64,000 nt of DNA from Mesorhizobium amorphae CCNWGS0123 (GCF_001686985.1 NZ_CP015322.1:434001-498000), one strand, 5' to 3'; positions 20,026 to 27,899 are shown, counted from the first letter of the stretch. Notes: generated by a model not told the origin, from the sequence alone. Translations and numbers: made by a program.

Positions 20026-21039
20026 TCAGCCGTTGCGGAAGGTATAGCCGTAACCGTTAATCGCCGGCGCGCCGCCGAGATGCGCGTAGAGGATCCTCAA
20101 TCCCTCTGGAAAGAAGCCTTTCTGAATGAGGTCGATCATCCCTTGCATCGATTTGCCCTCGTAGACAGGATCGGTAATCATGCCCTCGAGCTGCGCACAC
20201 AGGCGGATGGCTTCCTTCGTCCCCTCGGACGGAATGCCATAACACGGGCCAGCGTACTCCTCGAGCAACACGACGTCATCCTCGACAAGTTCCGTTCCGA
20301 GATCGACGAGCGTCGCTGTATGTTGGGCAATGCTAAGCACCTGCGCCTTGGTTCTGGCGGGCGTGGCAGAAGCATCGATACCGATCACGTTGCGCTGTCG
20401 ACCGTCCTTGGCAAATCCAACCAGCATGCCAGCATGCGTCGAGCCCGTGACCGTGCAAACGATGATGTAGTCGAAGGCAAACCCAAGCTGTTTCTCTTGG
20501 GCGCGCACCTCCTCCGCAAACCCCACATAGCCGAGGCCGCCCTTTTCGTGAACAGACGCCCCGGCTGGTATCGCATAGGGTGTGCCGCCCCTTGCCTTGA
20601 CCTCATAGAGCGCTTTTTCCCAACTGCGGCGGATGCCGATGTCAAAGCCCTCGTCGACCAAGCGCACCTCTGCTCCCATGATGCGGCTCAAGAGAATGTT
20701 GCCGACCCGGTCGTAGACGGCATCCTCATGCGGAACCCAGCTCTCCTGTACCAGGAGGCATTTCATGCCGATCTTGGCGGCGACCGCGGCGACCATCCGC
20801 GTGTGGTTGGACTGCACGCCGCCGATGGAGACCAGCGTATCGGCATCTGACGCGATGGCGTCGGGGATGATGTATTCGAGCTTGCGCAGCTTGTTTCCGC
20901 CAAATGCGAGACCGGAGTTGCAGTCTTCGCGTTTTGCGTAGATTTCCACCTTTCCCCCGAGATGCTTGCCAATGCGGTCGAGTTTCTCGATAGGCGTTGG
21001 TCCAAAGGTGAGCGGATAGCGTTCGAATTTTTTCAGCAT
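20026..21039 (-). CDS. acdS: 1-aminocyclopropane-1-carboxylate (ACC) deaminase
   Basis: A 337-residue PLP enzyme. It would cleave ACC, the plant ethylene precursor, to ammonia and 2-oxobutyrate in the cytoplasm, lowering ethylene that restricts nodulation. The N-terminus MLKKFERYPLTFGPTPIEKL, the PLP lysine in GGNKLRKLEY (Lys50), the GIPSEGTKEA segment and LYAHLGG near the C-terminus match true ACC deaminases rather than D-cysteine desulfhydrase relatives. ATG at 21039 has GGAGAGA just upstream. In Mesorhizobium loti acdS is known to be NifA2-dependent; here I found only a poor -24/-12 match upstream. Confidence 0.93.
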   Translation of the reverse strand: MLKKFERYPLTFGPTPIEKLDRIGKHLGGKVEIYAKREDCNSGLAFGGNKLRKLEYIIPDAIASDADTLVSIGGVQSNHTRMVAAVAAKIGMKCLLVQESWVPHEDAVYDRVGNILLSRIMGAEVRLVDEGFDIGIRRSWEKALYEVKARGGTPYAIPAGASVHEKGGLGYVGFAEEVRAQEKQLGFAFDYIIVCTVTGSTHAGMLVGFAKDGRQRNVIGIDASATPARTKAQVLSIAQHTATLVDLGTELVEDDVVLLEEYAGPCYGIPSEGTKEAIRLCAQLEGMITDPVYEGKSMQGMIDLIQKGFFPEGLRILYAHLGGAPAINGYGYTFRNG

Positions 21040-21372
21040 GTTCTCTCCGGCAACACGTGATTGAGCTGACATTAGCTTCCACTGCTCATTCTAAAAGGCA
21101 TGTTTGATTTGAGGTTTAGCTTGCCATCCTCCGACGTTCCATAAGAGGCCCATCATTACTTCCAGCCCCATTTCGTCATCGAGACCAAGCGCCCGCATGG
21201 CGGCGTGCTGGGACAAGCTACTTTGCCTATGGCACCGAAAAGCTGCATTTCTTAAATAGAATGACCGGACTGCGGCCGCCATCGACCTATCAAACACAGT
21301 ATTCCTTGCGAGATCCGCTCAATGTTCATGGTTGATTGAAAGTATCCTGAACACAGACCTTGTCATGACAAA
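21040..21372. promoter_or_regulatory. acdS upstream region with a perfect palindrome
   Basis: No gene is seen. The palindrome TTGTCATGACAA lies at about 21359-21370, some 320 bases before acdS and just past the end of the exoX-like gene. Its role is unknown; it could belong to either neighbour. There is no exact TGT-N10-ACA NifA site in this stretch. Confidence 0.35.
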
Positions 21373-21693
21373 TCAAGGCAGAAGCAGCGATATGGCTAGC
21401 ATTTGATTCTGGAGCAAATCTGCAGATTCACTCGTCGCCTCCTCATGGTCTGGCGGCTGGGTTCCAACGTCCTTGCAACTGCCGAAATGCTCAGCCCTTT
21501 GCCCAGCTTCGCGAGCGAAACCGGACCGCCAGATCAGAAAGAGCACGCTGCCGAAATAGCAGACCTGGAGGAGCAGCCAACAAGCCAGCGTCGTGACGAC
21601 GACCGTGCGGATGGAATGCGAGGCGAAGTAAACGGCCACAGCATTGCCGCATAGGACCAGCCACAGAACGCGATAAAAGATTCTCAGGGGCAA
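21373..21693 (-). CDS. ExoX-like exopolysaccharide production repressor
   Basis: A small membrane protein of about 106 residues. Two hydrophobic segments (LWLVLCGNAVAVYF and VVTTLACWLLLQVCYF) are followed by a polar tail, the layout of rhizobial exopolysaccharide repressors that act at the inner membrane. I prefer TTG at 21693, preceded by AGGAGA at the right distance. ATG at 21726, overlapping the ferredoxin stop as ATGA, is an alternative that would add 11 residues. It follows fdxB without a gap, so it is probably co-expressed in bacteroids. Confidence 0.7.
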   Translation of the reverse strand: MPLRIFYRVLWLVLCGNAVAVYFASHSIRTVVVTTLACWLLLQVCYFGSVLFLIWRSGFAREAGQRAEHFGSCKDVGTQPPDHEEATSESADLLQNQMLAISLLLP

Positions 21694-21722
21694 CGCCGTT
21701 CTCCTGGTTTGTGCGCGCCACA

Positions 21723-22043
21723 TCATGCAGCGACCTTGTCGGCCGCGACATGCGTCTGGCAGTTCTTGGGGCAGACGCGGGCGCAGGCTCCGCAGCCGAC
21801 GCAGCGGCCTGCATGGTCGACGACCATGATCATGCGATTGAGCTCGCCATCGAAGTCGTCGTCGTCCTCACCGTCGCAGGCGCCGAGGATTTCACCCGCG
21901 TCGTCGACGCCATAAAGGTGCATGACCTCGCGCGAGCAGACCTTGAAGCAGCGGCCGCAGCCGATGCAGGTCGTGCCATCGATAGCAGTGAGATACTGAG
22001 GCATCCATTTGGAGCCGTCGCGGGTGACGAAAGCGCTCGTCAT
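21723..22043 (-). CDS. fdxB: Nif-specific ferredoxin III (2[4Fe-4S])
   Basis: A 106-residue ferredoxin with two cysteine clusters, CIGCGRCFKVCSR and CVGCGACARVCPKNC. The N-terminus MTSAFVTRDGSKWMPQYLTA is characteristic of the nif-associated FdxB family, thought to carry electrons to nitrogenase or its assembly machinery. ATG at 22043 overlaps the stop of the DUF683 gene (ATGA) and has GGAGAA upstream. This is the only intact copy in the window; a decayed copy lies at 44.7-45.06 kb. Confidence 0.92.
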   Translation of the reverse strand: MTSAFVTRDGSKWMPQYLTAIDGTTCIGCGRCFKVCSREVMHLYGVDDAGEILGACDGEDDDDFDGELNRMIMVVDHAGRCVGCGACARVCPKNCQTHVAADKVAA

Positions 22044-22243
22044 CGCGAATTCTCCGACGCAGCGAGGTCTCTCTTGGCAGCGTCCCACTCAGCAAACACG
22101 GTGAACGTTTTCTCGGCAACCGCCTTGATCTCAGTCCAGTTGACCGGGAGGTCCTCGGCAAGGTCGTGCAATTCCATCTTCGCTGTGCCCGCACGCGACT
22201 GCAGCTTGCGAACTTTCTTCCGCAACGCCTCAAGGTCTGACAT
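22040..22243 (-). CDS. DUF683 / CCE_0567-type nif-associated protein
   Basis: A 67-residue helical protein starting MSDLEALRKKVRKLQSRAG and ending with a second helix. It matches the small metal-binding protein family that accompanies nifX, DUF269 and fdxB in many diazotrophs. ATG at 22243 was chosen by family match. It is coupled to fdxB by a 4-base overlap. No intact copy follows the DUF269 gene of the main nif operon, so this copy supplies the function. Confidence 0.88.
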   Translation of the reverse strand: MSDLEALRKKVRKLQSRAGTAKMELHDLAEDLPVNWTEIKAVAEKTFTVFAEWDAAKRDLAASENSR

Positions 22244-22269
22244 TGATCGTTCCTCGAAAATTGGTTTCA

Positions 22270-22737
22270 TCACGCCCGCGCCACGTCGGGACAGGCTTCA
22301 GTGGCTGCGGTCGCATCGTCGACCAGTTTCGTACCGGCCTCGGCGAGTTGCCGGAACGTCTCGAAGCCGAACTGATGCAGGTCTGGGCAGAACGACCAAC
22401 TGCCCGCCCCTGAAAAGCACGCGCCCGAAGGCCTGACTGGTTTCATCTCCACGACTGGCGATGTCACCGGGCGGAAACGCTCCGCGATCGCAAACCCGAC
22501 AGCGGTGTAAAACATATCGAGCCTCCACAGCACGTCCGGATCAGAATAGCCCATGCCAGGGAACGCATGGCGCCTTTTTTCTGGTGACGATGAAGTCGGC
22601 CAGCAGCGTGGCGTCCGATCTGCCCATAAGCAGTAGGATTCCTGAGAACGAATCAGCCGCACGAGGCATTTGACGAACGGGGCGGCAATGGCCGCCTCGT
22701 CCTCGTTGGCAGCGGGGCTAACCGCGGCATCAGACAT
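22270..22737 (-). pseudogene. Decayed DUF269 (NifX-associated) gene
   Basis: The start MSDAAVSPAANEDEAAI and the end FRQLAEAGTKLVDDATAATE match the intact copy at 27.4-27.9 kb. Between them the sequence leaves frame: the conserved region read as ADFIVT and later QAFGRVLFRGGQLVVL lies in another frame. Compensating indels keep a long ORF open but scramble the middle. The intact paralogue is downstream of nifX. I infer that this copy is inactive. Confidence 0.8.
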
Positions 22738-22739
22738 TT

Positions 22740-22818
22740 CATATCTCCTCAATTTCCGTCCTCTTCCGCGAAGAACTCTTTCTTTTTTCGAAGACGGCTG
22801 CCTCGGGCACACTTGCGC
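22740..22818 (-). pseudogene. Relic of the nifX 3' end
   Basis: Compared with the end of intact nifX (27.90-27.97 kb), the order and spacing are kept: a run of acidic codons at the stop, a Lys-Lys-rich stretch, then the bases TTGCGCA. Many substitutions are present. Homology ends sharply at about 22818, where nifH-like sequence begins. Confidence 0.7.
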
Positions 22819-22960
22819 AGCCGACGCCCGGCTCGGGGCGGCCAATTCCACGGACTTGATGCCCCGGTGCCCGAGCTTGGTCGTGTCTTCGACTGCAAGG
22901 CCTTCCACGCGGTTTCGCGTCGAACATCCCATCCGCCGCCACGTGGCCACAGGTCAGCGC
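22815..22960 (-). pseudogene. Relic of an internal nifH segment
   Basis: Minus-strand translation gives LAVEDTTKLGHRGIKSVELA, aligned with nifH VEDLELQDVLKIGYKGIKCV; the DNA at 22818-22842 is nearly the same as nifH at 35164-35190. The P-loop and the cluster cysteines are absent. It is fused to the nifX relic and lies just downstream of the TlpA-like gene. Confidence 0.75.
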
Positions 22961-23077
22961 AAGATTCGAACCTTGACCCCGCTGCAAACAATCCATCCGG
23001 TGCTGCCTGGGGCCTCCTTGCGGCCAAGCCAGGGAAATGGACGAATTTGCCAGGGAACATTCCAACCATCCCCGTTT

Positions 23078-24238
23078 CTAAGTACTCGTCTCGCGCGGTA
23101 GCGCTTTGGCACCTCCAGGAAGTTTGTTTTGCGGAGCCGCACAGAGAGCGCCGTAACAAACCTTGCCACCCCTGTAGTTGGCCAGGGCCTTCAGGAGATC
23201 CGGGAGAAGCTGCTCTTTCAGGTCGTCCGGGATAGGCTCCGGACCGTCCAGCGACGTCAGTGCCAGTTCGACCAACTCGATCGCGCGATCGTTGTTGCCG
23301 TTCTCGTGATAGTACCGGGCGACCGCCGGATAGGACCGGAACTTGGGGCTGTCGCCTTGCGGCGGATTCAGTGCCAGGATGTGTTCGGACAGCTCTTTGC
23401 CCATTGCGAAGCGCTCGGCAGGGGGAAGGCGCGAATGGTCATTGGCCGGATGGAAAAGTTGGTCTAGCGCCGAAACCATCCAATCCTCGGAGTTTTTGTC
23501 GATCGCGTCGCGAACCAATTGGCGTATGACGGGCAAGCCGGTCCACATGTCTTGGATTTTGTGCAGCAACAGATGCGCATGAGCCAGGCGGAAATTGATG
23601 TCGTCAGGCATCAAGGCGATGCCCTCTTCGATTGCCCAGAGCGCCGTCTTCCAATCTTCCAACTTCACCGCCGCCCAGAATCTGTCATCGATCGGCTTTT
23701 TCAACGCTTGCTCGCGCGCCATAGGTTCGCTTGTCGCGAGCCGCTCCGTATCGGCGGCTTTAGCTTTATCGCTGGTGCGCCAGCTGCCGTTCAGCACTTC
23801 CGGCAAAACCTCATCGAGTTGGCTCGGATGACCGATAAAGGCGATGTGGCTGTCTCGGTCGACCACGAATGAGGTCGGAATCCCGACGGAAAAGCTGGGT
23901 TCCCTCCAAAGCTTGTTCATTTCGCCTGTGAAGTCGAACCCGATCCGATAGTTCAGATTCGAGCACTTTTCGGTCAACCACGCTTCCAACTTGGTTCGGG
24001 CCTCCACTTCCGTTGGAGCGTCTTCATCCGCCGCTATCCCGACGATCTCAAGTCCGCTGTCCTTGTATATTTCCTGGAATAGCATCAGTTGGAGCATCTC
24101 CGTCGAACATGGTCCGCACCAAGTTGCCCAAAATTCGACGACATACACTTTGCCGGACTGGAAGTTCGCAAGGGGCTCACCACGCAGCCAGTTCTCCACT
24201 TTGATCGAAGGAGCCGGTGACTCCATCCGCAATACCAT
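23078..24238 (-). CDS. TlpA-like thioredoxin with TPR-type C-terminus
   Basis: A 386-residue protein. The N-terminal thioredoxin fold has the active site WATWCGPC (Cys41, Cys44) and the cis-Pro region VGIPTSFVVD. The C-terminal 200 residues are helical and rich in Ala/Leu with TPR-like spacing (WKTALWAIEEGIALMPDD). No signal peptide is seen, so it is probably cytoplasmic. I chose ATG at 24238 because GGAG lies 6 bases before it; GTG at 24274 would add 12 residues. A strong NifA/sigma-54 promoter precedes it, so it is likely made in nitrogen-fixing cells, perhaps for redox protection or metal-cluster maturation. Confidence 0.82.
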   Translation of the reverse strand: MVLRMESPAPSIKVENWLRGEPLANFQSGKVYVVEFWATWCGPCSTEMLQLMLFQEIYKDSGLEIVGIAADEDAPTEVEARTKLEAWLTEKCSNLNYRIGFDFTGEMNKLWREPSFSVGIPTSFVVDRDSHIAFIGHPSQLDEVLPEVLNGSWRTSDKAKAADTERLATSEPMAREQALKKPIDDRFWAAVKLEDWKTALWAIEEGIALMPDDINFRLAHAHLLLHKIQDMWTGLPVIRQLVRDAIDKNSEDWMVSALDQLFHPANDHSRLPPAERFAMGKELSEHILALNPPQGDSPKFRSYPAVARYYHENGNNDRAIELVELALTSLDGPEPIPDDLKEQLLPDLLKALANYRGGKVCYGALCAAPQNKLPGGAKALPRETST

Positions 24239-24407
24239 CTTGCTCTCCAAAGCTGTTGCCGCAGGTTTCGCCACCGGATGCCCGAGCTTGTTTCCCTCTT
24301 AGAGAGGGGCACAAGGGTTCAAAGAAAGGAGAGCTATCGTCTCGCGCATATGCATGCAGTCAGCCTTCACTCAGTGTTGCCACATCACAATCAGCAACGG
24401 TCAATCA

Positions 24408-24423
24408 GCAAAGGCCGTGCCAG
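24408..24423 (-). promoter_or_regulatory. Sigma-54 (-24/-12) promoter of the TlpA-like gene
   Basis: On the minus strand the sequence is TGGCACGGCCTTTGCT, an almost perfect match to TGGCACG-N4-TTGCW with the required GG and GC 10 bases apart. Transcription would start near 24396, about 160 bases before the gene. Confidence 0.93.
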
Positions 24424-24491
24424 CGCGCACAGCACGAGTTAAGCACATGATTTCGCATTGAAAAACCTTTACAGCGTCCAAGATGGCCGGT

Positions 24492-24507
24492 TGTAGCGAA
24501 CCTGACA
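24492..24507. promoter_or_regulatory. NifA upstream activator site 1
   Basis: TGTAGCGAACCTGACA fits TGT-N10-ACA exactly. It differs from the nifH activator site at 35663-35678 at only two of 16 positions, pointing to common descent. It lies about 85 bases upstream of the -24 element. Confidence 0.85.
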
Positions 24508-24520
24508 TTTTGTCTGTCGC

Positions 24521-24536
24521 TGTCAGGTTTTGGACA
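24521..24536. promoter_or_regulatory. NifA upstream activator site 2
   Basis: TGTCAGGTTTTGGACA fits TGT-N10-ACA exactly, 29 bases from site 1. Its first nine bases (TGTCAGGTT) are the exact inverse complement of AACCTGACA at 24499-24507 within site 1, so the two sites form a perfect 9-base inverted repeat around a 13-base spacer. Confidence 0.8.
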
Positions 24537-24539
24537 AGC

Positions 24540-25589
24540 ACCCCGCGTCGCGGTCAGAAAAGTGTGGCTGCGGACGACGCAACATATATTTGGGCTAAGG
24601 GACAAGCCGAAGGCCATCATGACTGTCTTGGCAACTATCGGGCTCGTCATCATCGTCTACTAACGCCACCTCGCTTGAGCTTCTTGCCGTTCCGGTCCGG
24701 AGGCGCTAGCGACCTCGCCATTTGCAAGGGGCCGCTTCATTCCGTGCCCCTCCTGCGCCCCTCCCCCGCTTGCGATTGAATTCCTGGCTGGTGGCATAGG
24801 AGTTCTTTACGACGAAGCCGGTTCAGCTGCGGCTCGTGAATACCGAATCGTCAGATCTGACGACGATGATCGGGGCGAAAAGGTCAGGATGAGCGCCGGC
24901 ATGTGCCTGCCGGTGAACTCTGCGGGAATCCTGCTTTGTGTTTATCTTCTGTGTTCCCGGTGCTCAGGTGCAACGGGGACTCATGGTGGGAATGTAAGCG
25001 TTGGCGAAATTGACAACCCAAAGACCGCTCGGTCGCCAAGGCGGGGTCGGGCCGACCGACCGAAAACGAAGATGCCGCCGTCCGCACTAACCCGGGCTAC
25101 CATCCCAGGCGATGACATGGGATTGATGCCATCGTTCGCGCCGACGCTGGCAAGCGCCCGACCGTCCCGAGCCTAAGGCGAGGGCCGTGGCCACTGCACG
25201 GTCGTTGCGGTGTTCAGCTCCCGGCCAGTGATGAGGGAAATCGTGATAACGCCAATACGATGCGGCTACGGTCCGAACGCGGCCTGCCGCGCTGAAACGA
25301 CTCTCTTTCTCGACCTGACGCCGACCCGCGAAGCGGTGGTTTTGAGCGCATTGAGGACGCCTGGACCTCTGTCCGGCCGTTGGTCTGCGCGTTACGAATT
25401 GTCTCGGGCGGGCAGAAACCCCGAGGCGCTCGAGGCGTCCGGGATGTTCTTCGCGACGGCGCGTGCAAATTGGCTCGAGGAGCTTCACGAAACCTGCGCA
25501 TTTGCTGCAACCCTTCTCGGATTTGGCATCAGGAGAGGTGATGCAGGGGAGTAGAGCTGTGAACGGCACCGGTGCACCTTCGGAACCCG
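24540..25589. other. About 1 kb without a supported gene
   Basis: It lies between the NifA sites and the end of the universal stress gene. A possible plus-strand ORF at 25231-25554 (107 codons, starting MREIVITPIRCGYGPN) has no ribosome site and no recognisable family, so I do not annotate it as a gene. Nothing else is evident. Confidence 0.4.
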
Positions 25590-26477
25590 TCAGCGGGCCA
25601 AAAACAGCGGCAATGGCGGCTTGCGAACGATCCATCTCGTCACGCCGCCGAAGAGCCGCTCGCGCAGCCGGCGGCTGCCATAAGCGCCCATGACGATCAT
25701 GTCGGCAGACGTGTCGATTGCGTACTGCGCGAGCACTGTGGCCACCGGTTTGCCGGCACTCGCTAGCCGGTCAACCGACACCCGAGCACCGTGCCGAGTG
25801 AGATAGGCAGCGATGTCGGCTCCCGGCTCGGCGCCGCTTTCGGTGCAGGTCGGCTCAGGATCGACGACGGCGACACGAACTTCCTCAGCACCGGACAGCA
25901 GCTCCAGCGCTTCCCGAACCGCACGGGACGCCTCGGCTCGCGAATCCCATCCGACCAGCACGCGCCGTGGCGACAGAGTAGCCTCAGCACCGTTCGGCAC
26001 GACAAGCACCGGCCTTCCCGTGTCAAACAAGCTGCCGTCGATAACTAAAGGTCCGAGACTAATGTCGTTGAGAAGTGCGGGGCCAACGATTGTCAGGTCG
26101 GCACAGAGCGCGCGCTGTCGCACCGCCTCACCGACGCTGGCCCGATCGCAGTTGGCAATATCGACATCATAACACCGCCACGTGGCTCTCAGCAGTTTAT
26201 GAATTTCCCTGGATGTTTTTTCCAGACTGGCCATGTCCTGGGAAAATGTCTCGATTTGCCTGTAGCGTTTTTCCAGTCTGGCAATGGCCTTTGCGTGTTG
26301 TTCAGGCCATTCGGGGATGCCATCGCATGGCGGCGGAGGCGACATAACGAGCCGAGGAGGCGACATAATCAGGACGGACAGATATGCGCCGACCTCGGCG
26401 CACAAGCCGGCAGCTGTTCTGACATCCCGATCGGAGTGGTCAGCTCCCATTACACTGAGTAGGCTTTTGAAGGCCAT
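25590..26477 (-). CDS. Universal stress protein with two UspA-like halves
   Basis: A 295-residue protein starting MAFKSLLSVMGADHSDRDVR. The N-terminal half is diverged; the C-terminal half has RRVLVGWDSRAEASRAVREA and ends VMGAYGSRRLRERLFGGVTR, the ATP-binding G-2x-G-9x-G-type pattern of UspA. ATG at 26477 was chosen for the N-terminal match. It follows the response regulator on the same strand and probably forms the tail of the nif operon. Confidence 0.85.
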   Translation of the reverse strand: MAFKSLLSVMGADHSDRDVRTAAGLCAEVGAYLSVLIMSPPRLVMSPPPPCDGIPEWPEQHAKAIARLEKRYRQIETFSQDMASLEKTSREIHKLLRATWRCYDVDIANCDRASVGEAVRQRALCADLTIVGPALLNDISLGPLVIDGSLFDTGRPVLVVPNGAEATLSPRRVLVGWDSRAEASRAVREALELLSGAEEVRVAVVDPEPTCTESGAEPGADIAAYLTRHGARVSVDRLASAGKPVATVLAQYAIDTSADMIVMGAYGSRRLRERLFGGVTRWIVRKPPLPLFLAR

Positions 26478-26583
26478 CTGACTGCCTCTCCCTGAGTTTG
26501 TCGTGCCCGCAGGCGCGTTTCGAAGCCGCAAGACTTACCCTGGCCAGGACGCAGACGGGGAGTGGCACCCACCCCTGCCCTGT

Positions 26584-27288
26584 TTAGTCGTCCGGCTTCT
26601 CGAGCGAGTAGCCGGCCGACCTGACGGTGCGAATGATGCTGCCTGGCGAAGCCGCCTTCAGCGCCTTTCTGATCCGGCTTATATGGACGTCGACGGTGCG
26701 CGCACCGATATGGATATTGTCCGGCCAGGCCGCGTCGATCAGCTCGTCTCGGCTGAAGACCTTGCCTGGAGTCTCAAGAAACTGCCGCAGCAGGTTGAAC
26801 TCGAGAGGTCCCAGATGGATGTCGTGGCCATTGCCGCGAACCCGGTAGGCATCGAGCTTCATCTCGAGGCCGCCGCAGCGGAGCCAACTGCCGTTTTCAA
26901 TTCCGTTTGAACCTGGCTTCGGCAGCGCCAGCTTCGTCCGCAGACAGTCAAGCAGCGTGGCCGGCGCGATCGGCCGCACAAAGCTCTCGTCAATGCCTGC
27001 CTTCAACAGATCAAGGTGCTGGTTCTCGGCACCTGGCGCGATCAGGGCAATAACGGGCAGATCGCCGGTCCGTGGCTCGCCCTTGAGCCGGGCACAAATT
27101 GTGGAGCCTGTCGCGCTTGCCGGTCCGCAGTCCAGCACGACTGCCTGGAACTCCCGTTCATCGACAAATGCGAGAGCGTCGTCCACGCCGCCTGCCGGCT
27201 CACTTGTGAAGCCGTCCACCCCCAGGATGTGGCTGAGGAACAGATACAACTCCGCATCTTGCGAACAGATCAGGACCAGTGGCTTCAT
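26584..27288 (-). CDS. OmpR/PhoB-type response regulator with atypical receiver
   Basis: A 234-residue protein: receiver domain (residues about 1-120) with a possible phospho-acceptor Asp53 (VVLDCGP), then a winged-helix DNA-binding domain (FNLLRQFLETPGKVFSRDEL, TVDVHISRIRKAL, IIRTVRSAGYSLE). The acidic pocket keeps only one obvious Asp (Asp11) and the conserved lysine is Arg (SFVRPIAP), so phosphorylation may be lost. ATG at 27288 places it about 110 bases after the DUF269 gene. No histidine kinase is adjacent. Its place in the nif operon suggests a role in fixing cells. Confidence 0.82.
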   Translation of the reverse strand: MKPLVLICSQDAELYLFLSHILGVDGFTSEPAGGVDDALAFVDEREFQAVVLDCGPASATGSTICARLKGEPRTGDLPVIALIAPGAENQHLDLLKAGIDESFVRPIAPATLLDCLRTKLALPKPGSNGIENGSWLRCGGLEMKLDAYRVRGNGHDIHLGPLEFNLLRQFLETPGKVFSRDELIDAAWPDNIHIGARTVDVHISRIRKALKAASPGSIIRTVRSAGYSLEKPDD

Positions 27289-27396
27289 CAGCCCTACCCC
27301 AAGAACCAAATCGGCCTCGACCGCCTCGGTTGAGTGGGCTGGCCATTGCCTGTCCTCAAGGCTTGACATGATCCCCTTGCTCGAAAATCCGTTCCA

Positions 27397-27873
27397 TCAC
27401 GCCCGTGCCACCTCGGGATAGGTTTCAAGGGCTGCGGTCGCATCGCCGGCCAGTTTCGTACCGGCCGCGGCGAGTTTCCATAACGTCTCGAAGCCGAACC
27501 GGTGGACGTCGCGCAGGGTCTTCGACAGAACGACCAACCGCCCGGACGTCAAAACGACGCGCCCGAAGCCCTCATGGCTCATCTCCATCATCGGCGATGC
27601 CATCAAGCCGGAGCGCTCCTCGATGGTTAGCCCGACGGCGGCGTAAAACATGTTGAGCCGCCACAGCACGTCCGGATCGGGATCGCCGATGATCGGGATC
27701 GCACGGAGCTGTTGCTTGGTGACGATGAAGTCGCCCAGCAGCTCGGCATCCGGTTTGCCTTCCCATGACCCGTAGGAATCCTGAGCACGGATCAGCCGCA
27801 CGAGGCATTTGACGAACGGGGTGGCAAGGGCCGCCTCGTCCTCGGCGACAGCAAGGCTAACCGCGGCATCCAT
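27397..27873 (-). CDS. NifX-associated nitrogen fixation protein (DUF269), intact copy
   Basis: A 158-residue protein in the full family form: APFVKCLVR-like N-terminus, DPDVLWRLNMFYAAVGLTIE, and GFGRVVLTSGRLVVLSKTLR. It follows nifX closely, and AGGAG precedes the ATG. The family accompanies nifX in FeMo-cofactor synthesis loci; its exact step is unknown. The damaged second copy lies at 22.3-22.7 kb. Confidence 0.92.
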   Translation of the reverse strand: MDAAVSLAVAEDEAALATPFVKCLVRLIRAQDSYGSWEGKPDAELLGDFIVTKQQLRAIPIIGDPDPDVLWRLNMFYAAVGLTIEERSGLMASPMMEMSHEGFGRVVLTSGRLVVLSKTLRDVHRFGFETLWKLAAAGTKLAGDATAALETYPEVARA

Positions 27874-27899
27874 TTCGCGTTCTCCTCATTTCAGTCCTC

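Noticed and set aside
21098..21115. Possible sigma-54 promoter ahead of acdS (GG-N10-GC on the minus strand)
   Set aside because: Only the GG and GC match; the rest (GGAGG, AAGC) is far from consensus and there is no exact NifA site upstream.
25087..25635. Leftward open frame of 182 codons near the usp end
   Set aside because: Arg-rich and without motifs or ribosome site; it overlaps the end of the usp gene in another frame.
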